Below are positions 12,357 through 23,340 of a stretch of 64,000 nucleotides of DNA, piece by piece; within the stretch, counting starts at the first letter, position 1; the number at the start of each line of letters is the position of its first letter. The notes under the pieces are model-generated. The model did not search any database. It was given only the letters and a program-made list of their open reading frames with translations, and was not told the origin of the DNA. This stretch comes from Cryptomeria japonica (Eukaryota > Streptophyta > Pinopsida > Cupressales > Cupressaceae), in NCBI RefSeq assembly GCF_030272615.1, contig NC_081406.1, forward strand, positions 116,033,783 through 116,097,782, in the 5' to 3' direction. The translations under genes and the position numbers were made by a program.

Positions 12357-12964
12357 TTAGGGAGATTGGAAAAATATGAATCCAAAGTCTTTACTGACCC
12401 TGACTCAACCACATTCTCCCCCATCAATTTGATCTTATCCAGATCCTTTTTTCTGCCAGCCTTTGAGCTTTTCTATGAAGCACTTTTCTTAATATCTTTC
12501 TGATGCAGACCCAGGAGGGTGGAGGACTTATTGCTTTTCCCCCCAGTCGATTCCAATTTCAAAGCTAATGGGGAACCCTTCCCCTCAACCATATTCTCTT
12601 CCAAACTAGGAGTGGGTCCCAGTTGAACCCCTACTGGCTGATCCATCTCCATCTATTGGCTTCCAACCACAAGCAAGGCCTAGGTAGAGTCCTCAATTAC
12701 ACTTTCCGGTGCCCCCCCTGATGCACCTTGATCCAGAGGGATAAACCCCAGATTAACTTCCTGGTGGCTAAGATCATCTAGGACCTCAAATCTGTTGAAG
12801 GAAACCTCTCCCTGTCTCTACTGTAAGGGCCTCTTTTGTCCTCGGTTATTGTTCTTTGTCTTAACTGCAACATAACTATCAGTACCCTCAACCTCGACTG
12901 ACATGGCAGCTTTCCATTTCTTAGCCCTATCTGGGCTCAGGTCTGACTATTGAGATTGACGCAC

Positions 12965-13837
12965 CACCAGTTTATATCTAGGACATTTATGTTGTAAATG
13001 ACCATACTCATGACACAGACGACACCGAAATGGGAGAGTCTCATAATCTAACTACTAAGTCCAAGAATAAGAAGCTACGCACATATCTATAGCATCTGGT
13101 AATGGTTTACTGAGATCAATTTCAACAGAAATGCATGTGAAGGTCATTACCTTTCTCCCTAGGGTTTGCATTGAAGATCCCACTGGCCTCCCTAATAGAG
13201 CAACAAGCATCTGTAGCACATCCTCTTGACAGCATTTCACAGGAAAACATGGTAGCCGAACCCACACTGGAACCCTATTTGGGAGCTCCTCCGAAGGATT
13301 AAACCCTACATGCCAAGGTTTGATGAACAAACCCACTTGGTTGTAAAAGTACAAGCCGCCTTCAAAAACCCTATGGCGATCCTCCATGCAGTTGAAAGTA
13401 ACCATGAAATAGTTATTCGTCAATAGCATAATCTCCATTTCCCCTTCCGGTGCCCAAGTTCTCTATGCCCAATTTTCCAAAAACTGCAAGGACACCCTCA
13501 TTCCCAAAAACTTGCAACAAAGGGAGTTTTTTGAAAAATAATCAATGTCTTTAGCTATCATCTTAGGAGGAATGACCAACTTCGGCCTCTTGCTGCATCT
13601 CTCCAAACATCCATTAATCTTCATAATGCGAGAACTGCCAGCACTCCCATTCCCAGAATTAGATGAAAAGAGATTATTGTTGAAAGTCTTCATACTCTGA
13701 GGTGGGGGTTTTGAGCCCACCGTAGCTTGGAAATTCATAGTTGACGCATCCAGCGATGCCGCACCATCAAGCAACACCATCAGAACAGCAAAAATAAAAG
13801 CAAGGACCAAGCACCCCGCCCCAAAGGGGCCACACAA
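12965..13837 (-). pseudogene. LINE ORF1: DUF4283-like gag with CCHC zinc knuckle
   Basis: Two overlapping open segments (13837-13463 and 13438-13055) in different frames make up the ORF1 body. The second includes Val-Trp-Val-Arg-Leu-Pro-Cys-Phe-Pro, typical of the DUF4283 domain found in plant L1-type LINE ORF1 proteins. It is followed, after two TAG codons near 13058, by a CX2CX4HX4C knuckle (CRLCHEYGHLQHKC) at about 12980-13025. The protein would bind the element's RNA. The true start is uncertain because the upstream G-rich leader carries no convincing coding frame. Confidence 0.75.
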
Positions 13838-14206
13838 GGAATCTCAGCTCCCAAAGCACCCTCCCTCCCTCACCACCAAAAGAAGGGCTTGCCGACACCA
13901 CAGACCCGCAAGGAGAAAACCCAAGCAGCCCAGAACCCACCCCCACATAGCTTACACCTAGCCCCGTGTAGCCTCAACCCCGCCCCCATGCAGCCAAAGC
14001 CCCGCCCCCCAAAACCCCTGCAGCCCCCTCCACACCCAGCACCACCCCCACAGTCGTTGAGCTCCCCCAACCCCCTGCAACACCCTTCCCCACCGCACCT
14101 ACAAACACCCCGCATGCCAGTTAGGGCCATGAAACCCTAGCTCGGCCGCTCAGGGACCCATGCATGCATGCCATCGCTTGATCAATATTCATCGCTCTAG
14201 TTTATT

Positions 14207-15050
14207 CTTAAGTTGGTCATAAAGCCAAATTTAATGGCAATACATTTTTTTGCAAGTGGGTTGTTATTTATTAGAGGAAAAACATGTTTTGAGAGGAATT
14301 TGAAACCCCTTAAAATAGGTTTTGAGGGGACCTGAAACATTTTTGAATTAATGGGAATCTAGAAACCCCAAGGATAACATTGCAACAAGATACAAACAAA
14401 GACAAACAATACCCAGTTGTCAACCAAACATTAGCAGGGTAGCCAACAACAAGGAAAGATACCCACCAAGATTAAGTCATCAACAAGCAAGTGGCTTGTT
14501 TTATTGATGGGTTTTAGACACTTATTTTATTTTTTAAACTATATGAATAAAAAAATGGAATTAGGGCATGAAAAAATACGATCAACACTTATTGAAAGAA
14601 TAGTTTGGAAAACCCTTTCTTGTTGCATGCAAAGATGAAGGTAAAATTTGTGCTCCTATTAGAAATAAATAGTTTTAAGCTACTTAGACACATAATTTTT
14701 TAATATTATAAAAAGAAACCAAAATATAAAGACAAACATCCCAAACCAAAACAAGATTTTTGGAATGCAATATTCAACAATGATTAGTCATTTTATCTGC
14801 TAACAATTGAATAACTTACAAACATTAGTTGTACCTACCTTGATAAACATGTATGCAAATTCTGAAAACCTAAGCATACCATGCGAAATATTGGTGAAAT
14901 ACCTCAAGAGATCTCTTAAAATATATTGTTATTATTACATAAAATACACAAAAGAGATATTTTGAAAAAACTTTACAACTTCAAACAATAAATTTAACAA
15001 GAAAAAGAATAATTAAGAAAGGAATAGAGGATGAACAATGCTAAGCAAAT
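14207..15050. other. Spacer block shared with 43540-44160, carrying a 217-bp insertion
   Basis: Starting at the right target duplication of the LINE, this spacer matches 43540-44160 closely (for example AGTTGGTCATAAAG and GATGAAGGT-AAATTTGTGCTC). About 14271-14486 is absent from the other copy. The insertion lies between near-identical direct repeats GCAAGTGG-TTGTT (14252-14265 and 14487-14500). No Pol III boxes or terminal inverted repeats are evident in it, so its class is unknown. No gene is seen here. Confidence 0.65.
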
Positions 15051-15139
15051 TGTGGTGAAAGACGAAAAAAATTTCGAGACCCTAGATAATATGGCTTATG
15101 TTTATACAAACTACAAAGACAAAGGAGCCCAATATTGTT

Positions 15140-16264
15140 AACTCCTATCTGAACCATGATTAGTATTGAAACTGGAGATTTGTAAGCAAGATGCATATGA
15201 ACTTGGAAGATTCTATAGTTTGCCGTAACATTTTTTTTATTTTTTCGAGATGAGAAACAACTTCTTTCATACATGGTCTAAAATCCCTTTCTCTTGCAAG
15301 GCATTCAAATGCAAAATCAACAACTACAACAACCATGGCCTTCACCTCTTGGTTGTTTCCAACCTTCAAATAAGGATCCACCACCTCATTCAAAACACCT
15401 CTTATAATCTTGTCTATGGTCATATTAGCAAGAATAATTTTGTTTCTATTTCACATTATATCCAGAGCAACTTTGGTAGATATGATTTCCACCAAAGCAA
15501 CCCCAAAGTTGTAAACATAAGACTTTCCGGTGAGCTAGAAGCATTCATGGTACTATAGTTCAACATACCCAGGTGTGCCTTGCAGAGAAATTGTGTTGTG
15601 AGAGACATTCAGGGGCACCAATCTGGATAGCCAAAAGACTATAACTTTTGCCCCCAAATGTTATCCAGAAGAATGTTATTAGATTTCACGTCTTTGTGGA
15701 ATATGGGTGAATCTATATTATGCAGGTACACCAAGGCTTGGGTTGTTTGTACGACAATTTTCAAATGAATTCTCCAACGTGAGCCTCTCTGGCTTCTTTG
15801 TCTTCCATTCAAATGATTAGACAGAGTTCCATTTGGCAGATATTTGTAGACAAGCGACAAAATTGGACTCTTTGGACTTGTACAACTGTATAAGCGAACT
15901 TGAGATTTAGATGGTAAAGAGAGGATATCATTTGTACCTCATTGATAAATTGTTCAATTCTTTTAGAATTTTCTTGATAAAGCCTCACTGCTACTGCTAT
16001 CCTCAATTTTACCCAGATAAATTATGGCAAACCCTCCGTCTCCAAGCTTATTCTTCTCATCAAAGAAATGTGTGGCTTGTTGAAGTTCTTGATAAGGAAA
16101 TATCTACAAAATACTTAACATATACCTTTTCTGGCCTCCTATGATGGTTCCTTTATAATGGTTGAAATTGCTAGCAGCTCCCTAGGTGGGAGATACTTTT
16201 CTCCTTCTAACATTATAAATGAAGAACACCACTATTATTGTTGCAAGCATAGTGCCTCCGATGG
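15140..16264 (-). pseudogene. LRK10-like receptor kinase copy B, kinase exon remnant
   Basis: This aligns with the kinase exon of copies A and D from the membrane segment (16264 end) to the C-terminal tail. Recognisable pieces include LNEVVDPYLKV and AFECLARERDFRPCMKEVV (about 15390-15270) and YKYLPNGTL (about 15845), with HKDVKSNNILL (about 15685) in place of HRDVK. Several in-frame stops and frameshifts interrupt it. The HRD arginine is Lys here and the DFG motif is lost in a broken stretch, so it cannot encode a working kinase. The exon's upstream neighbour is displaced beyond the LINE at about 16281-20555. Confidence 0.85.
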
Positions 16265-16348
16265 CTACAATCAAATGCATAATAATATCTCACCCACTAC
16301 CTCTCAAATAATAGCTCACCCACTACCTCTCAAACCCCAGCGAACTTT

Positions 16349-16789
16349 GTGGTTAAAAAAATGGTTAAAAAACTTGAGAACCCTAATCGAAGTGCCAATA
16401 GTGCTAGCACCAGTGATAACCCTACAAGTTTGATGATCAGGTCTGAAACTCCCAAGAACTCAGACCCCTCATCACTTGCAGGGCTTACCCCTGAAGTTAA
16501 CATCACCAACCCCTCGACAGCTTCTATGCTTAAAGAGTTAGAGGATAATCATGTTATTGAAGTAATCTATGACAATAAGGCTCTAGAGTAAATCGGGTCT
16601 AGCATAATGCTCCTTGGCTTTCTAGACTCCCAGATGGCTGGGTCCGACATAGGAGGAAATGCAGCTACTAGGAATGAACCATCCAAAGTTAGTGAAGATG
16701 AGGGAAACCTTATGAAAGGATCCTCCTTGGCTAAGAAGAAAGGTAGGCCTATGGGCTCCAAGAATAAGAAGAAATCTAGAGATCCTTGA
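16349..16789 (+). pseudogene. LINE ORF1 remnant, Ser/Asn-rich then Lys-rich
   Basis: Two short frames (16349-16591 and 16607-16789) lie directly before ORF2. The second is basic at its end, with an AKKKGRPMGSKNKKK stretch. I see no CCHC knuckle. The position immediately upstream of the endonuclease start argues for the C-terminal end of an ORF1-type protein, with the 5' part lost by truncation. The family is not identified. Confidence 0.5.
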
Positions 16790-16825
16790 GGTCTCCCTAG
16801 TTGACCCTCTTAACCCTCCTCTCTA

Positions 16826-19800
16826 ATGAAATACATCTCCTGGAATATTAGAGGCCTTGAGTTGCCTAATAGGAAGTTTGTCATCAAAATCTCTCTTAGC
16901 CATCACAAGAACTTAGATTTCTTGATGCCACAAGAACTTAAATCTATGGGATTCCATCTTGACAATTCACTTGACTTTATCTGGAGAGATGCAATCAAAA
17001 TCTGCACCAACCACCCGATAGGAAAGGGGGGAGTTGGCCTTCTTATTTCCCCTAAGTGGGCAAGCAACATTAGGGATAAAGGGATCTCCCCATGTAATAG
17101 ATTAGCCTGGGCTAGCCTAGATATTAGGGGCTCCAGCTTTGGTGTATGCTCTATATATGCACCTAATGACTACAAGGAAAGAGTGTCCCTTTGGATTTGG
17201 TTGACTTCCCTCCCAAGTATCCCCTGGATAGTGGCTGGGGACTTCAATATGACTGGGCATCAAGATGAAAAGGCTGTGGGACTTCCTTTTGAATGGAAGA
17301 ATTCAAAAAAACCTCACTGGGACAAACTTAAATAAAAACTTCATTTATTTGACCCCCTTGAGGGCACTAAAATTGTTGCTTCTAAACTATGGTACACCTG
17401 GTGCAACATTCAACAAGGCCCCAATTGCATTTACTCCGAACTGGATAGATTTTATGTTAATAACGACTTCTTCTCCTTCTCCCCTAACCACTTGGGGAGT
17501 GCGATTGTTGTCCTGCCTATTTCCCTTTCTGACCATTTTCCTATCCTAGTGGTCATTAACACTAGAAACGCCATCCCTATCAGCAGCTCCTGTAGTAAGA
17601 AATTTATTGGCAACACCTCCGTCTTCAAAGACAAAGATGTCCTAGGTGCCATTAAGGTGGTCAGGCTCTTCAACCTTCAGCCTCAACTTCCCCAATCCTG
17701 CACCCTTAGATGGACAAGGAATGTCTCCTCCTGGCAGAAAATACTTCAAACTATTGGCCAAAAGAAAGCCAAGGACTCTAGAGCCATGGAAAAATCTCTC
17801 ACCCATCACCTCTACTCCTTAGAACAAGATATCCAAACTAATCCCTCCTCTCCTACCTTGGCCAAGCTTGTCTCTAAAGCCAGAGATATCCTCAGAAAGC
17901 ACCAGCAGGTCAAAATCAGGGGAGCCTTCATTAGAGCTCATAACCACTGGCTCCAATTTGGAGATAAAGGTTCTAAAATCTTCTTTAACCTCCTTAAACA
18001 GAAGCAAGATAAAGAAAAACTTGATAAAATAACTGTAGACAACAAGGAACTCCTAGATCTCAATGATATCAAGGAGGCCTTCGAAATGTTCTATAGAACT
18101 CTCTTTACCTCAGAAGAAAATGAAGCCTCGAAAGAGGCTCGACTCAAATATAGTACCATCATCCCTATAAGAATCTCTGAGGATGATTCTCTCCTCCTCA
18201 AAGCCAGGGTCTCTATACAAGAAATTGCCAATACCATTAAGGCCCTCAAGGATAATAAGGCCCCAGGCCCCGATGGTCTCCCTGTGGAGTTCTTCAAAGC
18301 CAATCTTGAATGGGTCACACATGACTTCTATGACATATACAATGAAGCTCTTGACAATGGCACCCTGGGGGAGTTCATAAATAAAGGTATTGTTAAACTC
18401 ATCCCTAAAGAAGGGGACAAAGCGCTCATTAAAAACTGGAGGCCAATCACCCTCCTTAACGTCTCCTATAAAATTCTTGCCAAAGCCTTAGCTACCTGCC
18501 TTGAAAAGATTCTTCCAAAATTCATTTTCTCTACCCAAACTGGATTCATTAAAGGCAAGTACATATTGGAAAACCTTGTCACTGGTTGGGAATCCATGGA
18601 ATGGGCCAGAACTTCTAACCAGGACGCTATCATGTTCCTTGTTGACTTTGAAAAAGCCTATGATAGGGTCGAGTGGGACTTCATCCTCATGATGCTCCAA
18701 GCTTTTGGCTTCCCTAATGAATTCTGTGACTATGTCCGAATTCTCCTCAAAGATTCTTCCACCATGATTAAAGTTAATAGAACCCTTTCCCAACCTATTC
18801 CTCTCTCTAGATCCATTAGGCAGGGTTGCCCTCTTGCCCCTGCTCTATTTGTTATTGCCTCAGATTCCCTCTTCTATCTCCTTAGAGATGACACTCTATC
18901 TCCTAGAGTCCATGGTATCGTGTTGTCAGATGACTCTAAATTGCTCAATATCTAGTTTGTTGATGATACCTCTCTCTTCCTGGAGCTCTCTAGACAAAAC
19001 ATCGATTCCCTCAACCTAAAAATTGACACCTTTGGTAAGGCCTCTGGATCCAAGATCTCCAGCTCCAAATCTATCCTTCTTGGATAGAAAGATGAACCTC
19101 CAGACTAGCTACAGCAATCCAAATACTCATGGGGAGGACCCAATATGATAGTCAGGTATCTCGGTATCCCCTTCTCTATATCTCCCTCTGTTCGAGACAT
19201 GTGGACTTGGGTCAAAGGGAAAATAGATAGAAAGCTCAACAAGTGGGATAATAGGATCCTCTCCCTAGCAGGTAGGGTTCAAGTATGTCAAAAAATCCTC
19301 TCCTCATACAATATCTACTACTCTTCGGTTTGGATGTTTAACAACTATCAATTTTTTTAAATCCAAAAGGCTATCAGAAGCTTCCTTTGGTCTGATGGTA
19401 AGGGCAAAAGAAAGGCCCATGCAGTGAAATGGGCCTAGTGCCACTTAGACAAAAAACTTTGAGGCTTGGGCCTTAAGGATCTAAAGTTGCAAGGAATCTC
19501 CCTTGCCGTCAACTGGATATTTCATGCACTAGATGGGCAAGAACCTTGGAAGATTCTTGTCAAAAACAACATTCAAAATGGATTCCCCAAGGTTACCAAA
19601 TCATGGAAAGCCCTCCCACTTAGTGATATACTTGCTAGAAGTTTCTCTGTGTCTATCTAAGGCACATGGGTCTTTAAGTCAATCTGGAAAGCCTGGGAGC
19701 ATGTGCGTAGACTTATTGGCAATTCTAGCATTGACTGTGATAACACTCTACATGGTGAAAGGTCGAGATGGTGGAACCTCTACCATAACTCTAAGCCACT

Positions 19801-20380
19801 AGCATTAACCCAAGGGTGTTCTGCTAGATTCTAGCATAACAAGGGGGTCAAGTATCTTATGGATATCCTGGAAAATGACAACCTCGTCACCTGGGAGGAC
19901 CTTAGTAGTAAATATAATATCCCTACTTCACATAAGAAGACCTACAATATGATTAGGAATGCCTGTAAGAACCTCAACCTTCCTAGGAACACTCAGGATG
20001 ATGCCCACAAGTACCTCTCATTCTTATGGAAGGATGGCTCCCCCCTCCCCAAAATTAAATCCAAAGTTATCTACAACTTGCTTAACCAGGACACCACTGT
20101 GATCGACCATGTCAACACCCTACGGTTCCTCAAAGAAGGCCGAGCCACCATGTTTATATATGAGATGCAAGATGGGTATGAATGGGAAAGGATCACAGAA
20201 AATCAAACCGCCTTTAAGAGTGTAGTAAAGAAACTGATTAAAGAGCTTCAGGATACCATAGCTCCCCCCTTCAACAGAGTAGACATATGCATACAAGTCA
20301 TGGAAAGGAAGAAGGTGGTCTGGATGGAAAGACCACATGGCTGGAGGACCAAGATGAAATCCTCCTCTAGTGCCTTATGA
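16826..20380 (+). pseudogene. LINE ORF2: endonuclease and reverse transcriptase, broken
   Basis: The frame opens at ATG 16826 with MKYISWNIRGLE, the start of an apurinic-type endonuclease, and continues with SIYAPND and VAGDFNM. After a stop near 17335 and a frame change near 17490, a 487-codon stretch holds SDHFP, then the reverse-transcriptase motifs KAPGPDGLP (about 18260), NWRPITLLN (about 18440), DFEKAYDRVEWD (about 18650) and RQGCPLAP (about 18820). A stop at 18953-18955 falls just before FVDDTSLF, the catalytic motif. Further TAG stops lie at 19085-19087 and 19106-19108. The C-terminal part to 20380 carries no recognisable RNase H. Confidence 0.9.
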
Positions 20381-20629
20381 CAACAAACACAAACTTTATT
20401 TTGGAGCTTTTTTGTAGTGCACTGTATACTGTATATGACACTCGTCTAAATCTTTTTGGTTTCACTGCTTAACAATTGAGGCCCTGCCTCCCGTGAAATC
20501 ACTTGTATAAAAATCCTTGTTTTGGTCTCTCGATTTATAATATTAAAAAAAAATGTAGTCAAACAATAAAGGAAAATGGATCCTTCTACCAAATAAATTA
20601 ACAAAAATAGAGATATTATGTCTAGGGAT

Positions 20630-20934
20630 GCTCACCTAGAATAATTTTAGGGTTTAGGACATGCTTGGAAGAAAAATACACAAGTCTTGTGATCAACGTT
20701 TACAAAATAATATCGATAAATTTTGTAAAACAATATATATATGGTTAAACATTATTCGTTTATAAATTTATTAGAAAAGGAATTGATGCTATTAAGAAGG
20801 AAGACATACTCACTTTTAGACCACTTGCAATAAATCTACGCCCAATCGGCTTTATTATACACAAAACCCGTGCTCAGACATACAATCCATGCAGATTTTG
20901 TTAGGTTCCTATTTTACTTGGAACTGATGGCAAG
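20630..20934 (-). pseudogene. LRK10-like copy B, remnant of exon 2 and the end of exon 1
   Basis: The 30-base exon 2 equivalent (about 20635-20664) and the Cys-rich end of exon 1 (about 20812-20934) are recognisable by alignment with copies A and C. The remainder of the ectodomain, signal peptide and start codon are missing: the sequence is cut at about 20935 by the LTR of a truncated Copia element, and on the far side of that element only upstream AT-rich block DNA is found. Confidence 0.8.
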
Positions 20935-21482
20935 AGGCAGAGGAGGATAGAATCAAAAACAAAGAGAAGAAAATAGGAAGATAAAGCAAGTGATAGACTG
21001 TAAAGACTTTGCATTTCATATATATTTCAATATAACAATTGCATAAACTTACAAAACTACTACTCTTCTTTGTATGAGAAGCTAAAAAAAAGGCAAGGGT
21101 GCCTTGTTCATCTACTACTATGCTGCAAACTATTGTTGTATATCTCCTTAATTTTTGTTGTCTTTGTTTTATCCCAACAAACTACATTTTCTATTGCTAC
21201 AACCAAGGACTACCTTCTAAACACTTCTATTCATACCTAATAAAGACTACCCTACATTTGAATGCCTAATTAAAGTAATTAAAAAATTAAAATACTAAAT
21301 CTAATTGATATATCAGTATGGAAAATTTGGGAGTAAATATTTTATATTAAAAAATTCCACTCAAATCTATCATGCAGCATGGAATCCCATACATAGGAGA
21401 TGGTGGAGAAGAAATGTCTATTGAAATGTACTATGGTGGAGCTAGGGGAATAAATATTGGTAGTTGTTTATTAACTCCAACA
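20935..21482 (-). repeat. 3' LTR of the truncated Copia element
   Basis: Read on the minus strand, it begins TGTTGGAGTTAAT directly after a purine-rich tract (AAGGGAGAG at about 21483-21491) and ends in CA next to the copy B remnant, giving about 548 bases. The exact right end could shift by 3 bases because two TG/CA choices exist. There is no partner LTR in the window. Confidence 0.75.
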
Positions 21483-21644
21483 CTCTCCCTTAATAACAAT
21501 TGGCATCTATGATTCCCAAATTATCACTTTGAAAAGAAAAACTTTCTTTTCCCAATGACTTGGTAGAGATATCAGCTAATTGATCTTGAGACTTGCGATG
21601 TTTCATTAATATTTCTCCATTGTTAGTCAACTCCCTCATTAAAT

Positions 21645-23329
21645 TCAATACCTTATGTCAATATGTTTACTTATTTTATGAAAAAATAGATTCTTTGACA
21701 GTGTTATAGTTGAGTTGTTGTCACAATATATCTTTGTTACCACATGTTGTTCATTCTTCAAGTCTTTTAACATTCTTCTCATCCAAATTTCTTGACACAC
21801 TGCCTCTATAGCAACTACATACTTAGCTTTAGCTGATGAAAGAGTAACAATTGATTGTTTCTTTGAATTCCATGTTACTACACCTAATCCAAAATGAAAA
21901 ACATAACTTGAGGTTCTCTTCCTATCATCTATACTCCCTACATAATCATTGTCAATGTATACTATCAGTTTCAATTCATTTCACCTTGTGTAGAGTATTC
22001 CATAGTTCCTTGCTCTACTAACATATTTCAAAATTCTTTTTCTAGCTTGCCAATGAGAAACTTTTGGAGATACCATGAACCTTGAAATGAGACTAATTGC
22101 AAACATTATATCTGGCCTTGCAGTTGCTAGATAAATAAGACTACCAACAAGTTTTTCTATACAAAGTTGGACTTACATCTACTCCTTTGTCATCCTTACT
22201 CAGGTTCAAACCTGTCACTATTGGTGTTGGAGCTTTGCTTTGAAGTTTATCATATTGAACCTCTTGAAAGTATCATTTGTATACTTAGATTGTGAGATGA
22301 ATATACCTTTAGCATTTTAACTTACTTGAAGGCTAATAAAGTATCTCATTAAACCCAAATTAGTCATCTCAAATTCCTTCTTCATAGCTAATTTGAACAT
22401 GTCAATTGATAGATCACTAGTGAATATCAAGTCATCAACATATAAGAATACAATTATGATCTCACCTTGTTCATTCATCTTGGTGTATAGAGTAGGCTCA
22501 TTGTTGCACCTATTGAATCCATTTACAAAAGATAACTACCAATTCTTCTATACCATGCTCTTGGGGCTTGTTTAAGTCCATAAAGTCCCTTCTTGAGCTT
22601 GTAAACCTTGTTTCATGACTCAAAATTCCATACCTGGGTGGTTGCTCTGCATAGACCTCTTCTTCTAAGAAGACATTCTAGAAAGTTGATTTCACATCCA
22701 TTTTATATATTACCCACTTATTTTGAGTTGCTATGCCTAATATTGTCCTCGCAATGTCTAAGCAGGCTACTTGTGCAAATGACTCATTGTAGTCTATCCC
22801 AAGTTGTTATGAATAACCTTTTGCTACAATATTGGCTTTGTGCTTTTGCACATCACTATTTGCATTCAATTTTGTCTTGTAAACTCACTTTACTCCTATT
22901 CACTTCTTTTCCTTGTGGAAAACTCACTAAATCCCATGATTGATTATTTTTAATAGCATCCATTTCTTGCACCCATTTTCCCCCCTTAATAGCATCTTCA
23001 AAATGAATTGTATCTTCAACATGTGAATATAAAGAAAAATGAAAAGTCAAACTTGCATTATTTTCACCTTCATTTTGCATAAATCTCCCTTAAAATTTAA
23101 TTTTTTGCCTCCTTAAGGTTGCTAATGTGGGGTTTGACATATCATTTGAACTTGTAGAACATGGACTTGATGGTCCAGGTGGAATTGAATATGGTGTTTG
23201 TTGCACATTTGCTGGATTATTTGCTTGAGTGTGTGGAGTTGTCCTTATGCTTGATGATGTTGTCATTTGACCACCTTGTTTACCTTGTTTACCTTGAATG
23301 GGTGTGGAAGGAGTCACATTTGAAGTCAT
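21645..23329 (-). pseudogene. Copia pol remnant: reverse transcriptase and RNase H
   Basis: From 23329 the frame gives a Pro/Ser/Gln-rich linker, then a stretch with WVQEMDAIKNNQSWDLV (the start of Copia reverse transcriptase, RVT_2). The conserved LKKGLYGLKQAPRAWY segment lies near 22560-22610. The last open part (21974-21645) is a Copia RNase H with DNDYVGSIDDRKRTSSYVF and the KHIDIRYHF region. Many stops break the middle. The polymerase would copy the element's RNA, but this copy is dead. Confidence 0.85.
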
Positions 23330-23340
23330 TATTTCAATTA

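Larger units (their letters stand above)
7961..14194 (-). mobile_element. L1-type LINE, nearly full length, degenerate
   Basis: This is a 6.2-kb non-LTR retrotransposon on the minus strand with both ORFs recognisable: a gag-like ORF1 with DUF4283-like sequence and a CCHC knuckle, and an ORF2 with endonuclease, reverse transcriptase, zf-RVT and RNase H. It is flanked by a 12-base direct repeat, CTCTAGTTTATT, at 7949-7960 and 14195-14206. The empty site is preserved in the copy C block near 43530-43550, where the bases left and right of the element are contiguous. The 5' end (near 14190) is followed by a G-rich leader on the element's sense strand. The 3' end at 7961 lacks a long poly(A). In-frame stops and at least one frameshift make it inactive. 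Confidence 0.9.
16281..20555 (+). mobile_element. LINE of a second lineage, inserted in the last intron of copy B
   Basis: This is a plus-strand non-LTR retrotransposon of about 4.3 kb, ending in a short A run at about 20545-20553. It has an ORF1 remnant and an ORF2 with endonuclease and reverse transcriptase but no RNase H that I can see, unlike the LINE at 7961-14194. It lies between the kinase exon and the 30-base exon of copy B. Compared with copies A and C, about 25-30 bases of intron are missing at the junction and no clear target duplication remains. The 5' end has a 20-base unit (starting CTCACCCACTACC) repeated at 16289-16308 and 16315-16334. Confidence 0.85.
20935..23340 (-). mobile_element. 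Copia retrotransposon, 3' half only
   Basis: On the minus strand the element reads from a Ser/Pro-rich linker (23329) through reverse transcriptase and RNase H to a polypurine tract and a 3' LTR. The 5' LTR, gag, protease and integrase are absent. Its left edge cuts copy B exon 1 and its right edge abuts the upstream AT-rich block, so the missing 5' half went together with the N-terminal half of the copy B ectodomain. Confidence 0.85.

Noticed and set aside
13889-14140. Pro-rich plus-strand frame resembling an extensin
   Set aside because: It is the complement of the G-rich LINE leader; the composition explains the Pro codons and there is no signal peptide or repeat pattern.
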